This document shows, in pieces, positions 34,705-45,985 of a DNA stretch of 64,000 nucleotides (the stretch's first letter is position 1; every line of letters starts with the position of its first letter). Origin of the DNA: Triticum aestivum (lineage: Eukaryota > Streptophyta > Magnoliopsida > Poales > Poaceae); the NCBI RefSeq assembly GCF_018294505.1, contig NC_057810.1, positions 707,745,859 to 707,809,858 on the forward strand. Direction: 5' to 3'. A program made the position numbers and the translations under genes. The notes beneath the pieces are model-generated. The model was given only the letters and a program-made list of their open reading frames with translations, was not told the origin of the DNA and ran no database searches.

Positions 34705-36085
34705 GCCGCCCCGCCCGCCACAAAACACTCCCCACCGCCGGTCCGCCGCCGCCCCGGCCATCCCTCTAGGCCCCCCCGTGCCGAGCTTTTTCTCCGGCGA
34801 TCCCCACGCCACCGCCCCGCCACCGCCGGCGACCACCACCCCCACCCTGAACCCTATGATAGATAGTGGGGTACCTCTCCGGCGAGCCCCCATCCCCGCT
34901 GCGGTTGGTTCTTCCTTCACCCTGGCGAGCCCCCCCACCCCCTGAAAATTGACTAACCCAAAAGTCGATTCAGTCGACTTAAGTGTAGCTAAATCGGAGC
35001 AGCATCACAAGCAAGAGCAAGAGCGAGAACAGCAGCGCGAGCAAGAGCAATAGCAAGAGCAGACCCGGCAGGGGACCGAGACCAAGAGCAGAGTAGCAAT
35101 GCGAGCGAGAGCTAAAGCAGCAGCAGCTCCTACTGATGTGGACGTCGCCGCCGAGGGAGCGATGCCATGGAGGAAGTGGCCGGCGACGCCGCCGTGGATG
35201 GAGTCGCGCCATGTCGGCTCGGGACCGAGTGCCGGCAGCACCATGAGATTGAATCAAGAAGAAAATGCGGCGATTAGTGTACAACCTCTTTGGTGGCGCC
35301 GATTAGGCGGCAGCTTCATCCGAGGAAACGGTGATGATGATGCTATTCAGGTGGTGCAGGTGAAGACGGCGGTGTAGGAATGGAGGTGGCGTGAAAGACG
35401 AGGGGAACATCAGGGCATCTCCTTGGAGGTGGAGGACAGGGTGGCTGAACCGGCAGGACGACGAGATCGACGACGGATCCTCATTCGGTACGGTGGATGA
35501 GGGACGTCGAGGTGTTGCTGTGGACGATGTCGTCGGGGAAGAGGCTCTGGCTGGGTGGCGAACGGAGCATGGTGTGGGGTTTCGTCGCGGGTTTTCGCGG
35601 CCTTGGTGTATGAATGGGTGGGCGGATGGGATGGCAGTGGGGAACCATGGCTTAGAGACGTGCTTGTCCGAAATGTGGGGTAAGTTACGAAAGTACCCCC
35701 ACCGATTTGAGGCGGTTCTTTCGGTTCCGGGGTACCACGGGCATTTCATGTGTCGGGATTTGACAGGAGGTGGGATTTTTCGTGCGCGTTGTAATTTAAG
35801 AATAGGAAGGCGCGGGTTGAGATGGAGGGAGTTGTCGGAGCACAACGAGACAAAGATATATCTTAAATATTTCGGGCTAACAAGGCGGGGGTTGAAATTT
35901 CCGGACAAGCCTAACGTGTACTGTACCAAATCAATGCGCACTACAAATGTTATTAAAAACTTTGAATTCATGTTATGTTCAATTAAAATATTTCACTACG
36001 TGTATAATGCATGCAACCTACTACTCAAATGAACGTTTTAGTGCATTCGAAACGTATATACTACCACTTCAATATGAACTAAATT

Positions 36086-36182
36086 TGAATTCGTTTCTCT
36101 ATTTGAATAAGATCTACAGTAATGATTGTTGTGAAGTCAAAGCATTTGAATTCGTTTCTCTATTTTAATAAGATCTACAATC
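36086..36182. repeat. Short direct repeat (GAATTCGTTTCTCTATTT)
   Basis: GAATTCGTTTCTCTATTTGA and its near copy start about 60 bases apart, at 36088 and 36148, both followed by AATAAGATCTACA. Confidence 0.75.
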
Positions 36183-36461
36183 ATCATTATTTTCAAGTTA
36201 AACCATTGTTTGTGTATTATGTTCACAACACACCACATGATTAGTCTCGAGTTACAGATGAACTATGTGTAGTATATGAACTCGAACTAGATTTTTTGAA
36301 TCCACTTTATTTTGATTCCAAATCACATTACATTTCTAGCTCTAGCTAGATCTTCATAATCTAAATCATGTCTCTTATGTATAATGTGTTTATCACATTA
36401 TGTATGGTGCCCCGCCCCCTACGCCTACAAGTATTTAGATGTGTGTTGAAAACACCACACT

Positions 36462-36645
36462 AAAATGTGAGAATGTTCGGTATATAGTATTGTTTAGATT
36501 GTTTGATATTTAGTTGTAAGCTGCAAACGCCACACATTATCACAAATTCAAATAAAATGTGAGATTGTTTGATGTATAGTATGGTTTAGATTGTTCGGCA
36601 TTTAGCTGTGAGTTGCAAACGCCATGCATTATCACATTATGGTAT
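36462..36645. repeat. Two tandem 92-bp units
   Basis: AAAATGTGAGA starts both units (36462 and 36554), and both end with GCAAACGCCAYRCATTATCAC. The units differ by scattered substitutions, indicating an old duplication. Confidence 0.8.
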
Positions 36646-37133
36646 AACATGTGCGCGACACGTGTATCACCGCTATATTCATGCATGCAATGTTTAAAAC
36701 ACTATGATCTCCTATTCAAATATAAGAATTCGCTTTCATATCAGATTATGATCTCTGTTAGTCTCTTACACCCACACAATCATCTAACCTTTGTAGCTAC
36801 CACCAACTTTCTCTTGTGCATGCACACACCCTCCTCGCCCTCCCCCTCCCTCGGCATTCTATCCACCGGGCACATTCATTTTTTTCTTTAGGTCGTTCTC
36901 CCAGAGTCTCCACAACTCCTTTCCAACACACACCGATCGATAAACCTCTCCAGCGATGCCTGCCTCGTGTCTCTCATATAGTCAGACACACGTGTAAACT
37001 CTCACCCCTCTTTTCATCGATCTCACAACCGCACACTCCTCCCCCTATGTCATGGTGGGCGCACGGCAGATGCCAAGGGATGGCTAAAGAGAGGAGGAGG
37101 CTCGAGGGCACTGGTGGGCTTGGGAGGCGAGGT

Positions 37134-38098
37134 TGATATGCGCGGGCGCGGGACGCCGGACATACCCAGGTTCGGGGCTCTCTGGAGAGATAACACCCCT
37201 AGTCCTGCCGAGTTTAGTTGGATGGTCGATGGTAAAATGTCGCCCCTGGAGCTATATCGAGGAGGAAGGAGGCTGGCCGAGGCTCAGGCTGCTCCTTCTC
37301 CCTGGTGTTGCTAGGTAGTGGCTAGTCCTATCTTGCTTGCTTTATCTCGAGAGGCTTTGCATGCTGGGGATCTCACGTATCCTGCCGTGCCTCTCCCTAT
37401 GCTTCATGCCCCTGTGGGCGTGGACTCCTGGGGGGTTTTATAGATCAACCCACCCAGGGTTACAAAGGTAATATGCCGAGTCGGTGGGTTCGTATTGTCG
37501 TCGTTCGGGACACCGGGCTGGGTCCCGCTTGGGGGCTTGTGGTTCGCCAGGTTCCCCTAGGTGCGGGCCCCGCGCCTAGGGGGATTGTGCGCCGTCTTGT
37601 CGATCATCATGGCATGGCTGAGTCGAGCCGCGTACAGTGTTCTCCATCACGCCGCCACTTGCTGTCGTCAGCGGTGAGGGCAGGGTCACTGTTGCCTTGC
37701 CAGCCCTGGTCAGCGGGTAGGTAAGGGGCACTGTTGCCACGCTCTGGCTGACCACAGGCATGGGCGGGGGCACTGTAGTCTTGGTCATCGGTGATTGCGG
37801 TCTCGTCCCATCGTACGACCTGGATGGGATGGGAGCTGACCCGTGTCTGGGTTACCGTGGACGCCACGGGTGGGCTGGCTTGTTGGGGAAGCCAAGGTTG
37901 CGCCAGGTTGAGCTACCTTGCGCCGGCCAATGCAGTCAGGTTGACGTACCTTGCCGAGTCGAGGGTCTTGGCTGATTTGCGCGCCTGGCCGTGTCGAGCG
38001 ACCGGACCCGGCGCACGCCGGTTTGCGGGGTGATGCGGGCCCGCTGTTTTTGAAATAGATCCAGGTTCCGTTGCCTGCCTGGGGTTCATCCCCCGACA
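37134..38098 (-). repeat. Gypsy E 3' LTR
   Basis: The right edge CCCCCGACA is firm. The left edge is tentative: TGATATGCGCGGGC at 37134 is the best TG start. A minus-strand TATA box (CTATAAAAC, 37435-37443) lies inside. 37129-37133 (GAGGT) would be the target duplication. Confidence 0.72.
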
Positions 38099-38112
38099 GT
38101 AGTCCCCGAAGC
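38099..38112 (-). promoter_or_regulatory. Gypsy E polypurine tract
   Basis: Minus strand AGCTTCGGGGACTAC-type sequence immediately precedes the LTR; Gypsy B has the comparable TTCAGGGGCTAC at its LTR. Confidence 0.55.
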
Positions 38113-38542
38113 TGTGAAGGTCCGCCGTCTATGGATGAGTGGGCCTTCGCAGTTTCCCCCTTGAGCAAGGAGGAATCTGCGAACGCCGGGTCCGGCAACA
38201 CCCACTGTGTGCTGGTTTTCTCAGAAACCGGATCACGGCATCCCGGCCGTGGCAGGAATCGAGGAGTCTTTCGAATCTTGAGGCGATCCCTCGGGCTTCA
38301 CATGGGCGCCACGTGGTGCCCGGAAGTCAGAGGGGCCTGACAGGCCATGCGCGTGACGGGACTGGGCGACGGCCGGGGCCCGCCGACACGCACCCCTGGC
38401 CACGCGCGCGGATTTATTGCGGCGTCTGGGGGCCGGTTGCACTTCCCTGTGCAGTTAGTGCGTGTGTACGTGCGCACTTATTGCGGGGTAGTGGAACGAG
38501 CGTGTGCAGATGATCCCACTTCCCCATGTTTGAACTGGGGGT

Positions 38543-38549
38543 TATAAAT
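38543..38549 (+). promoter_or_regulatory. TATA box of the Gypsy E antisense gene
   Basis: TATAAAT about 150 bases before the ATG at 38700, in the same relation to the gene as in Gypsy B. Confidence 0.6.
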
Positions 38550-38699
38550 CGAGAGGGCAAGGGGGCGGCGGATATTATTCTCACTCGCGCCCTTCTGTCC
38601 CCTGCTCTCGCTCTGCTTCTTGATACCGACGCATAGCTGCGCCCGCGGCCTCGAGCAGAGACCTTCTCCATCGTCCTTCTTCCTCTTCTTCTTCCGGTG

Positions 38700-41600
38700 A
38701 TGTCGCTGCCGTCGAGCTCCTGGATGGGCTCGACCGTCACCGCCGATGACATCACCTACCTTCGGTCCTTGTGGCGCTTGCCACGGGAGACGGACGTCAG
38801 TGTTCATCTGCCGCACGGTGAGCAGAGGCCCCGGACCGAGGGGCAGGAGCGCATCGTCTTCCTCACGCACTTTGAGCGCGGCTTCGGGTTGCCGGCGAGC
38901 ACTTTCTTCCGCGGGTTCTTGGAGTTCTTCGGGCTCCAGACGAACCATCTCGGCGCCGGCGCCATCGTCCAGCTCTCTGGCTTCGTGACCTTGTGCGAAG
39001 TGTACTTGGGGGTCCAGCCTACCATTGAGCTCTGGGCACGGTTCTTCTCCTTGAAGCAGCAGGGCCCGTCGGCTGGAGAGTTCGCCGATTGCGGGGCCAC
39101 CGTCATCTCCAAGCGGTCGAGGGCGGACTTCCCCAAGATCCCGCTCGAGGATTGAGCGAAGAAGTGGCAGAACTCCTTCTTCTACGTCCGCAACCACGGC
39201 GCGGACCACATCAACCTTTCCCCCTTCGCCGTCGCGCCGCCACGGGCAAAAACAAACTGGGGCTACTCGCTCCGGCGCCCGTCGCAGGAGATTGTCAACC
39301 TCTGCGAGTGGGTCACGGTGATGAGGACGCAGGAGGGGCTCACTGGCACTGACCTCCTCGCCGCGTTCATCACCCGCCGGGTTCTCCCGCTTCAGAGGCG
39401 CTCCTGCCTCATCGGTGAGATGATCGGGCTTCAGGATCCCAACCGGATGGGATCCACGCGGCTGTCTGTAGAGCAGGCCGTGCGAGGCGTGAACGACATC
39501 TCCAAGGCCAACCTTGGAGAGGACTAGCGATTCGGTAAGGCGCCGTATAGCCAGGTGAACCCGGTGCCGCAGGTGAGCATCTGGTCTTGCTACGTTTCTG
39601 CCGCGCATCTTCTCATTCGTCCTGACACGTCGCAGGAGATTCTTCTGAACGCGAGCCGGCACCCTTACCCCCGGGCTCCGTTGCAGGTGGCGCCGGTGGC
39701 ACCAGGGGAGCCCGTGGCTCACGGCGGCAAGGAGGTTTCCGAGTCTGACGCCGGTTCTGGGCGTCGCACGGGTAAGCTTTGAGTCTTTCTCTTCTTCAAT
39801 TGTATTGGATCGTTTGGCCGTGTTGCGGCGTTGGCGATGCTGACGCCAGTTGTTGATGTAGCGGCATTGGGCGAGGGAGGCGGCGAGGCGGGCGGAGCCG
39901 GGCCCTCGCGTGGGACGGTGCAGAGCCGCCCGCACGGGAAGGACAGCATCACGCCGTGACCCCGGGCCTCGAAGCGCACGGCGGATCTGGCCAAGCCTGG
40001 GAGGCCGGCCAAGAAGAGGCGCGGGAAGCCGACCCCGGTCCCAGTCTTGTCAGGGTAAGTCTTGTTTCTTGCTTCCGCCCTGATTTCTTGGGCCAATCTT
40101 GTCTTGCGTTTGCTCATTCTTCTTTTTTCTTTAGGTCACCAATCGCGCTGGCGAGGGCGGCAGCGGAGGCCGCAGCCGCCGAGGGTGCCGTGTTCCGCAG
40201 GAGCCGGTCCGACCTCGCCGACATGGCCGGGGAGGAGGGACGGGGCGACTCGGACCTCGGCCTGGACCCGGACGACGCCGAGGCCTTGGCCTGGCGGGAC
40301 GGGAACCGGGCCGAGGCGGAGTTGGAGGCGGCGTCGGTCCGTGCTTGGACCGACGCGGCGGTGGCATGGGCTGAGGCGGCGTGGAGCCGGCCTGGCGCGA
40401 GATGCCGAAGGGCACGGTGGTGGCAGCGACAATTTTCGAGCCGTTGACGCTGAGGGAGCGCGGCCACGGAGGCGGGGCTGAGGTGGTGGTCCTCGACCGG
40501 GAGGTCGTGGAAGTGGGGCATGGAACCCCGCCGCAGGCCGACGTGGTCAAGAGTGCGGGGACCGATGGTGGTGGAGGCGGCGTTGCTTTGGAGGAGGCAC
40601 CGCAGGTTGTGGTGCCGGAAGCGCCGCCGGTTGTGGAGGTGGCACCGCAGGCGGCGGTACCTGAGGTGGCGACGCAGGGCGTCTCGGCGTCCGCGGAGGT
40701 GACGACGCAGGGAGGGGCGTCGGAGGAGGTGCTGGCCGCATCGCAAGCGGCCAGCGATGGGCGTGCCTTGGTGCTCTACCCGGGAGGGCGCGGAGCCGCC
40801 GTGCTGCCGCCCGCGCGAAGCGGGAGCGCGACCGTCTTTGGGCCCCAGACCCAAGAGGAGGTGACGCTGGACGCGTTAGCCGCCGCCTTTGAGGTCGGAC
40901 GGAGCGGCTTGAGGCCTTTGCCCAGGCCGAGGTGGAGCGGATGCGTGACTTGGAGCGCGCCGTCTTGGTAAGTTCTTCTTTCCTTCTTGCTTTCTTGTGA
41001 TTTCAAATTTGTGGGGGCGCGCCAGTGCACCCACAGGGTGTAGCCCCCGAGGTTCGGGCCAACTATGTGGTAGTTGGGTCGAAACTTACGAGCGTTGGCC
41101 TTGTGTTGACTTTTTTCTTCTTTTTCAGCACCTTGACGCCTTCCGGGTTGCCGCTTTCAACCGGCTCCTGGGAAAGCATCGAGAGTTCAAGGAGAAACTC
41201 GCCGCCAAGGAGGAGGAACTTCGCGTCACCGCAGGTTATTTGTTTTGTTCTTTTCTTCTATTGGGGGCGCTCTAGCGCATCCACTGGGTGTAGCCCCTGA
41301 GATTCGGGCCAACTGTGTAACAGTTGGGCCAAATCTTAGGTCTTGTCTTTTTCTTTCTGCTGAGTTTATCTTCTTCGCGGCCGAAGTGCTGTCTTGGTGG
41401 ACCCGGCTGTTCCGGGCTGGTCATCACTATGACCGGCTTGTTGCTGATTCTGGCCGCCTCGGCGACGAGGCGGCGCGGGCGAAGGCGGAGGCGGCCGCGG
41501 CCCGGCAGTCTCTTGACGAGGCGAACCGGCTGCACGAGCAGCTGGGGGGCCACAAGAGCCGCCTCAAGGCCGAGGTGGAGCTTCTTAAGGCGGAGGCCGC

Positions 41601-42653
41601 CAAGGTGGCAGAGACGCAACAGGCCCTGGTCGAGGCGGACCAGCAGTGCGGCCAGCTGGTCAACGACAAGGGCCGGCTCCAGACCAAGGTGGAGCGTCTG
41701 CGGGAGCAGGCCACCATGGCCGAGGAGGCCCGCCAGGCCGAGGCTCGCCGCCGTGAGGCGGCCGAGAAGGCGGCCGAAGACAAGGATGCCGAGCTGAAGG
41801 TGGCCCTTGCTAAGGCGGCCGACCTAGAGAAGGTGCTCGGGGAGCGGGACCGTGTCTTGGAGCGGGAGCGACGTGGTACGTTGCTCGAGGCGCAGCACCT
41901 GGAAGAGTCCTGCTCCAGTAAGTGCTACTTCTTTGTTGTTTGCCGGGTCGGGACCTGGCCCTTTCTTCTTTGTTACTCTTCTAACTTGCTTCTTTTTTGG
42001 CTGCAGGGGCCTTTCCGGAGACGCAGCGGCTGGCGGAGGAAGTCGTCAGCTATTAGCGCGCCCTGACCGGCGTTGTTGGGTTCGGAACGGATCCGCTGAC
42101 GGCCTGGACTTTCTCGGAGATCATTGCCGCTGCTGAGGCCCGGCTGCGGGTCTTGGGGACGCAGATGGAGCGGCTGTCTCGAGCTGGCACTGCGATGACG
42201 GCGGCCTTGTGGCCGGACTCCGTCCATCCGCGTAGCTTCTCGTGCCTGGCGCGCTGGTTGGAGATGGGCCCAGATCGCCTTAGCGACTGGCGCATTTCCG
42301 CCGCCCAGCCCGGTGCTAAGATGGCGCTCCGGATCGCGCTGTCTTGGCATCCGGATCTTCAGCTGGACACGCTGATGGGTCAGCGCGCTGGCTCGGAGCA
42401 GTTGCTGCAGGAGCAGGCCTGCCGGATCGCCTCCCGGGCCAGCTATATCACCGAGTTCGCCTTCCACGACGAGTTCCATTCGGAGCGGACGGAAGACGGC
42501 GCGGTCGTGGATGGCAACGACTACGGCTTCCTTCTTTGCGACCGGGAGGGCAGCTCGGAGGAGACGGGCGTCTATGGAGACGCAGAAGCCGAAGAGGACA
42601 CCAGTGCTTCGCTGGACCCGGAGGCCGGCCGGGGGGAGCCGTCAACGTCGTGA
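38700..42653 (+). pseudogene. Multi-exon antisense gene, putative gypsy-type transposon protein with coiled coil
   Basis: I see about seven exons with GT-AG borders: 38700-39572, 39636-39771, 39862-40054, 40135-40967, 41129-41234, about 41386-41917 and 42007-42653. Exon 1 starts MSLPSSSWMGSTVTADD, carries FERGFGLPASTFFRGFLEFF and continues through a Trp-rich region. Exon 4 is Ala/Val/Pro-rich. Exon 6 is a long charged coiled coil (RLKAEVELLKAEAAKVAETQ). Exon 7 has a globular-looking segment and an acidic tail. In-frame stops at 39153-39155, 39525-39527 and 42054-42056 make it a pseudogene. It runs opposite to the LTRs, matching antisense extra genes known from Tat-lineage elements. Function unknown. 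The exon 6 start is the least certain border. Confidence 0.72.
41019..41340. repeat. Duplicated segment in two successive introns
   Basis: About 75-80 bases containing GGGTGTAGCCCC, ATTCGGGCCAACT and GTAGTTGGG-like words occur at about 41019-41095 and again at about 41262-41340. Each copy lies in an intron on either side of the short exon 41129-41234. Confidence 0.78.
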
Positions 42654-43408
42654 CGCGGCACTGGGAATGCCTGAGAATCTTTGTAGACAATTCTGTTAAG
42701 TAGCAGGTCCACCCACCCACTGGGGTTTTTCTGGTTGTAATGAACTCGGGCCGTGGGCCTTTGCTTGAAACATTTATGTGTAAATGTTGTGAGTGTTTAT
42801 TTGTATTTTGCCTTCTGCTTTTTTCAAACTTATTTCATGCATTGCACCTCTCTGAAACTTCCCCCTCGCGAGTCAGACGGCCGAGGGTCCGGTCCATGAC
42901 AAGGAGTTCGGCTCTTCGAGAGGCGGCCGCAGGAGTTGGGTCCTTAGAAGCAGTGAGCGCGAGAGAAACACCCACTGGGCCGGCTGGCGGCAATCCGGCT
43001 TGGCTGGTTGGTGAGCAGCCGGTCGTGCGGCTAGCTTAGTTGACGAGCGTCGGGCCGGGTTGGTCGACCCGGTGGCTTTGACTTAGTGTATGAATCGTAG
43101 GGGAGCTTTGGCCCGTTGTGCTTGCCCGCCGCCAGCCAGAGCTGGATCTGCGGTTTTAGGGCGAAGTGGGGGACCGCGGCATCCTACCTTTATCAGGAAT
43201 CACCAAGTAAAGTGACGGGGTGGTGATCAAGCCGGCCAGCCCCCAAGCCCCCGGTCGAGGTAGTCGAGCCGGCGGCAGGGTTCGGTAGTAAAGTGATGTG
43301 AAATGTGGATGCAATAAATTGGTCGGCAAAAGGAAGCCCCCGAGTCCTGTTCGGGGACCCCATGGTTTCATATGCTTACAAAAGGCGTTGATACATACAT
43401 TCGTGCGG
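42654..43408. other. Spacer of Gypsy E between antisense gene and integrase end
   Basis: Contains the probable 3' untranslated part of the antisense gene (to about 42850) and non-coding sequence. No convincing ORF. Confidence 0.5.
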
Positions 43409-43676
43409 CTAACTGTAAAACGGACGGAGGAGCTCCGCGTTCCACGGCCGGGTCGTTTCTTCGCCGGTGGTGTCCCTCTTGCGCTTCTTCGATTTGCGCG
43501 CGTCGATGAGGTAGTAGCCGTTGCGGTCGCGCAAAGTCCTGGTCACGATGAACGGGCCTTCCCATGGAGAGGACAGCTTGTGCTCGCCTGCCTGCTCTTG
43601 GACGAGTCGAAGAACGAGGTCGCCTTCGCGGAATGCGAGAGGCTTGATCTTCTTGTTGCGATCTTCTTGATCTTCT
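43409..43676 (-). pseudogene. pol: Gypsy E polyprotein C-terminus (integrase end)
   Basis: Read from 43676 leftwards, the frame gives FREGDLVLRLVQ, then KLSSPWEGPFIVTRTLRD and NGYYLID, and stops at TAG (43409-43411) after LLRPFYS. These are the C-terminal integrase motifs of plant Gypsy elements, including the GPF/Y-type module that contacts DNA. Only about 88 codons remain; the catalytic core lay beyond the CACTA F border. An overlapping minus-strand frame here (43706 to 43368) is a shadow of this one. Confidence 0.85.
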
Positions 43677-43689
43677 TACAAGAAAAACT

Positions 43690-43990
43690 GCATGTAGAGA
43701 TGCCATATTCCATAGCTAGAGACGTGCTATTTCATCTCTAGACAACCGTAGAGTCGACTTAGTAAAGCGTCTTTGGAGCGTCTTCTCACGGGTCGTCTCA
43801 AAAAATGTAGACACGCTGGCTAAGCGTGTCTACATGACATGAGACGCTATATAGGGACGTTCAAAAGCGTCTCTACATATGTAGAGTTGTTCTATTAGAT
43901 GCGCTTATCACGTCTCTACTCACAAAGTCATTTCATTTGTCATGGGCCCTGACCCCATTCTTATACACGCTATGTAGAGACGTTATATTT
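43690..43990. repeat. CACTA F left subterminal repeats
   Basis: Multiple copies of AGAGACG, GCGTCTC and TGTAGAGACG in both orientations, including an inverted pair around GTAGACACGCTGGCTAAGCG. Confidence 0.72.
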
Positions 43991-44594
43991 TTCTCTAAAT
44001 ATACACAAGATCCTTTGTAGCTACATAATATTTAACTTTAAACATTATTGATTTATTTCTAACTTGTATTTCATCATTTCAAATCCAGTTACTTTATCAT
44101 ACTACATGCCTGTGTAGAATGATCAACCAATATTATTATATATATAAAGGCATCCACCCATATCACCCGTCACATTCATAAGCAACACATATCATTACAT
44201 AAAGGGATCCACACATATCACCAATTGTATTCACAATAATCCCATTCACACAATTTTAATTAGTAGAACAAACACCTTGAGTTTAGAACTGAATGAAACT
44301 AGACATTCATATGAAAGATGCAAATAATTAAGAATCGTACAAACTAGAACTAAGTTCCCTATGAAACTAGAATCTTTACATAATACATAATACTTGTCCA
44401 ATTAAAAAGTAATTCTTCTATAGTTACTCCTGGCTCCTGCAGTGCACTCCTTTTCAAAATCTTGAGCTACCCTGAGAAAAAAAAGATAACAGAGTAAAAT
44501 TTGGAACATAAGCCTTAAGACTAATTTGAGAAGAAATATTTGAAAAGAAAGGTAACAGACTAATTTGAGAAGAAATATTTAGAACATAAGCTTT

Positions 44595-45096
44595 ACTAAT
44601 TCTGCTATAATTTCAGCCAAAGACCTCTTGTTGCGATTGAAATATTTATTCTTCAAATGAGGCCTATATGCTCTCCATTTTTTAATAGTCAATAGGATCT
44701 GGTCTCGTGTAAGTTGTTTCGTCTCATTGGGGTAGACAAATTTCTCCTTCAAATATTAAAATTGGCAGTCAGCAAAGCCAAATTAACAGTCTTGAATAGT
44801 GCTATAAAAATGTTACCTCAAAACTTGTATAATCTATCGCGCATCTCCATTTGGCCCTGCATGCAAGAGTATCACAATGGCATATAACTGGAACATATAC
44901 ATCACACTAGATATGTGCTTAAATATGTTTTTAGCTTACAAATTATTTTAACTTGGCTAGTAGATTTAGGAGGCTTGTTTGGTAATAGATCATCAATCTC
45001 TGGAGGGCCTTGTAAATTTTCTTCATTTGGTCGTACACTTTGAGCAGCTTGAACTGGGATGTTTAGGCTTCGAAGCCGTCGAGGAATCCTCGACAT
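44595..45096 (-). pseudogene. TNP1-like (plant transposase, En/Spm accessory) remnant
   Basis: Minus-strand pieces. 45096 down to about 44950 gives MSRIPRRLRSLNIPVQAAQS and ends near a GTAAGC donor. A small exon-like piece lies at about 44825-44860 after CATGCAG. The piece from about 44752 to 44595 gives LTRDQILLTIKKWRAYRPHL and KNKYFNRNKRSLAEI, which resemble the conserved part of plant En/Spm-type (Transposase_24) proteins. The middle piece holds an in-frame TAG, and phases do not join cleanly, so I treat it as dead. Orientation and position fit an internal CACTA gene. Assignment is by motif impression only. Confidence 0.42.
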
Positions 45097-45227
45097 AATA
45101 TCTTCATCAAAAAATGTTAAAATCGTATGTTACGGTCATGCATAGAAACATATGTCTAGGTCATGCGTTGAACTACATCATGTAATAAACAAATAAACCA
45201 TGCTATATCCAATGGGAACCTAGCAGA

Positions 45228-45250
45228 CACTACAAGAAAACCGCATAAAT
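45228..45250 (+). other. Second CACTA-like terminus
   Basis: CACTACAAGAAAACCGC is close to the F left terminus but lies 1.5 kb inside it. No reverse partner (ending CTTGTAGTG) was found. It may be a nested, truncated CACTA or an internal duplication. Confidence 0.5.
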
Positions 45251-45985
45251 ATCAAATGGATCTGACACAAATAGATTGCCTTCTCTGCAGATAGCTAAGT
45301 CTACTTATATATCATCTTATCCACATTGGTTTACACGTCTGATGTAAATATACAGCCTCCTGTGTAGAAGTCACTGCACACACATAGCAACATACAGCCT
45401 CCTGTGCAATATACACGTCTGACATGGTTCATAGTTTCTGTTTCATTTTCTGCAGTTTGCTTAATAATACTGTAATTATTAGAGATCACCAACTGCCAAG
45501 CAACCTAAAAATACCACGGTAGCATTAGATTGAGCACCTCAGTTTCTTCTACATATGTAATGCAAAACATATTACTGCCACCCAATACTTGGGTGCATAT
45601 GCATGTATCTGCAGACATATACATGCGAGAAAACCCGGATTGGATTTTATCCCCACAGACCCCACCCATGAGAAGCAACTTTCTTCCCTTGAATATACCA
45701 AGAGGCCTCTTCTCCCTCCACCCATTATCTATAGATGTAGGTACAAACATGTGGTAGATTTGATCATTACCTGCCGTGAAATCTGACATCTTGTCCCTTG
45801 CAACAACCACCACTGACCTAGTCTTAGCACCCTACAAAAAGATGTGTCAGAAAGGATAAAATAGACATCAACCCCTATTAAATGAGTTAAAAGGTCAGTT
45901 GTATATTGACATCAATGGATCTGACACAAATAGATTGCCTTCTGTGTAGAAGTCACTGCACACACATAGCAACATATAGCCTGTA
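45251..45985. repeat. Dispersed repeat pair with a 70-bp gap
   Basis: GATCTGACACAAATAGATTG occurs at 45258 and about 45918. At the right copy it is followed directly by GTGTAGAAGTCACTGCACAC. At the left copy that second half lies about 70 bases farther on (45361). Confidence 0.72.

Larger units (their letters stand above)
34705..37133. other. Unclassified sequence between Copia D and Gypsy E
   Basis: 34705-35640 is GC-rich, with frames open on both strands but no recognisable domain; these include 35391-36032 (plus) and 35303-35971 (minus), which overlap and so cannot both be meant. 34980-35130 is an imperfect purine-rich repeat of AGCAAGAGC-like words. 35900-36780 is AT-rich. If a gene fragment is present, the minus strand looks likelier, with an AT-rich flank at 36000-36780 leading into GC-rich exon-like sequence, but I cannot name it. 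Neither edge shows terminal repeats or a duplication. Confidence 0.4.
37134..43676 (-). mobile_element. Gypsy element E (Tat-like), 3' half with an antisense gene
   Basis: Minus-strand fragment in element order: integrase C-terminus (43676 to 43409), a long region with a plus-strand antisense gene (38700-42653), a polypurine tract (38099-38112) and the 3' LTR (37134-38098). The rest of pol, gag and the 5' LTR are missing; the element is cut at 43676 by CACTA F. LTR start on the minus strand is TGTCGGGGGATGAACCCCAG, a familiar Triticeae Gypsy terminus. Base composition is strongly GC-rich compared with the neighbours. Confidence 0.82.

Noticed and set aside
34980..35130. Microsatellite or CRISPR-like array in the AGCAAGAGC-rich stretch
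   Set aside because: Units are irregular, with no constant repeat or spacer length; simple degenerate purine repeat.
38478..39935. 485-codon minus-strand frame opposite the Gypsy E antisense gene (38478-39935)
   Set aside because: Longer than the real exons, but GC-rich DNA keeps the opposite strand open. The plus strand has the recognisable domain, splice borders and TATA box.
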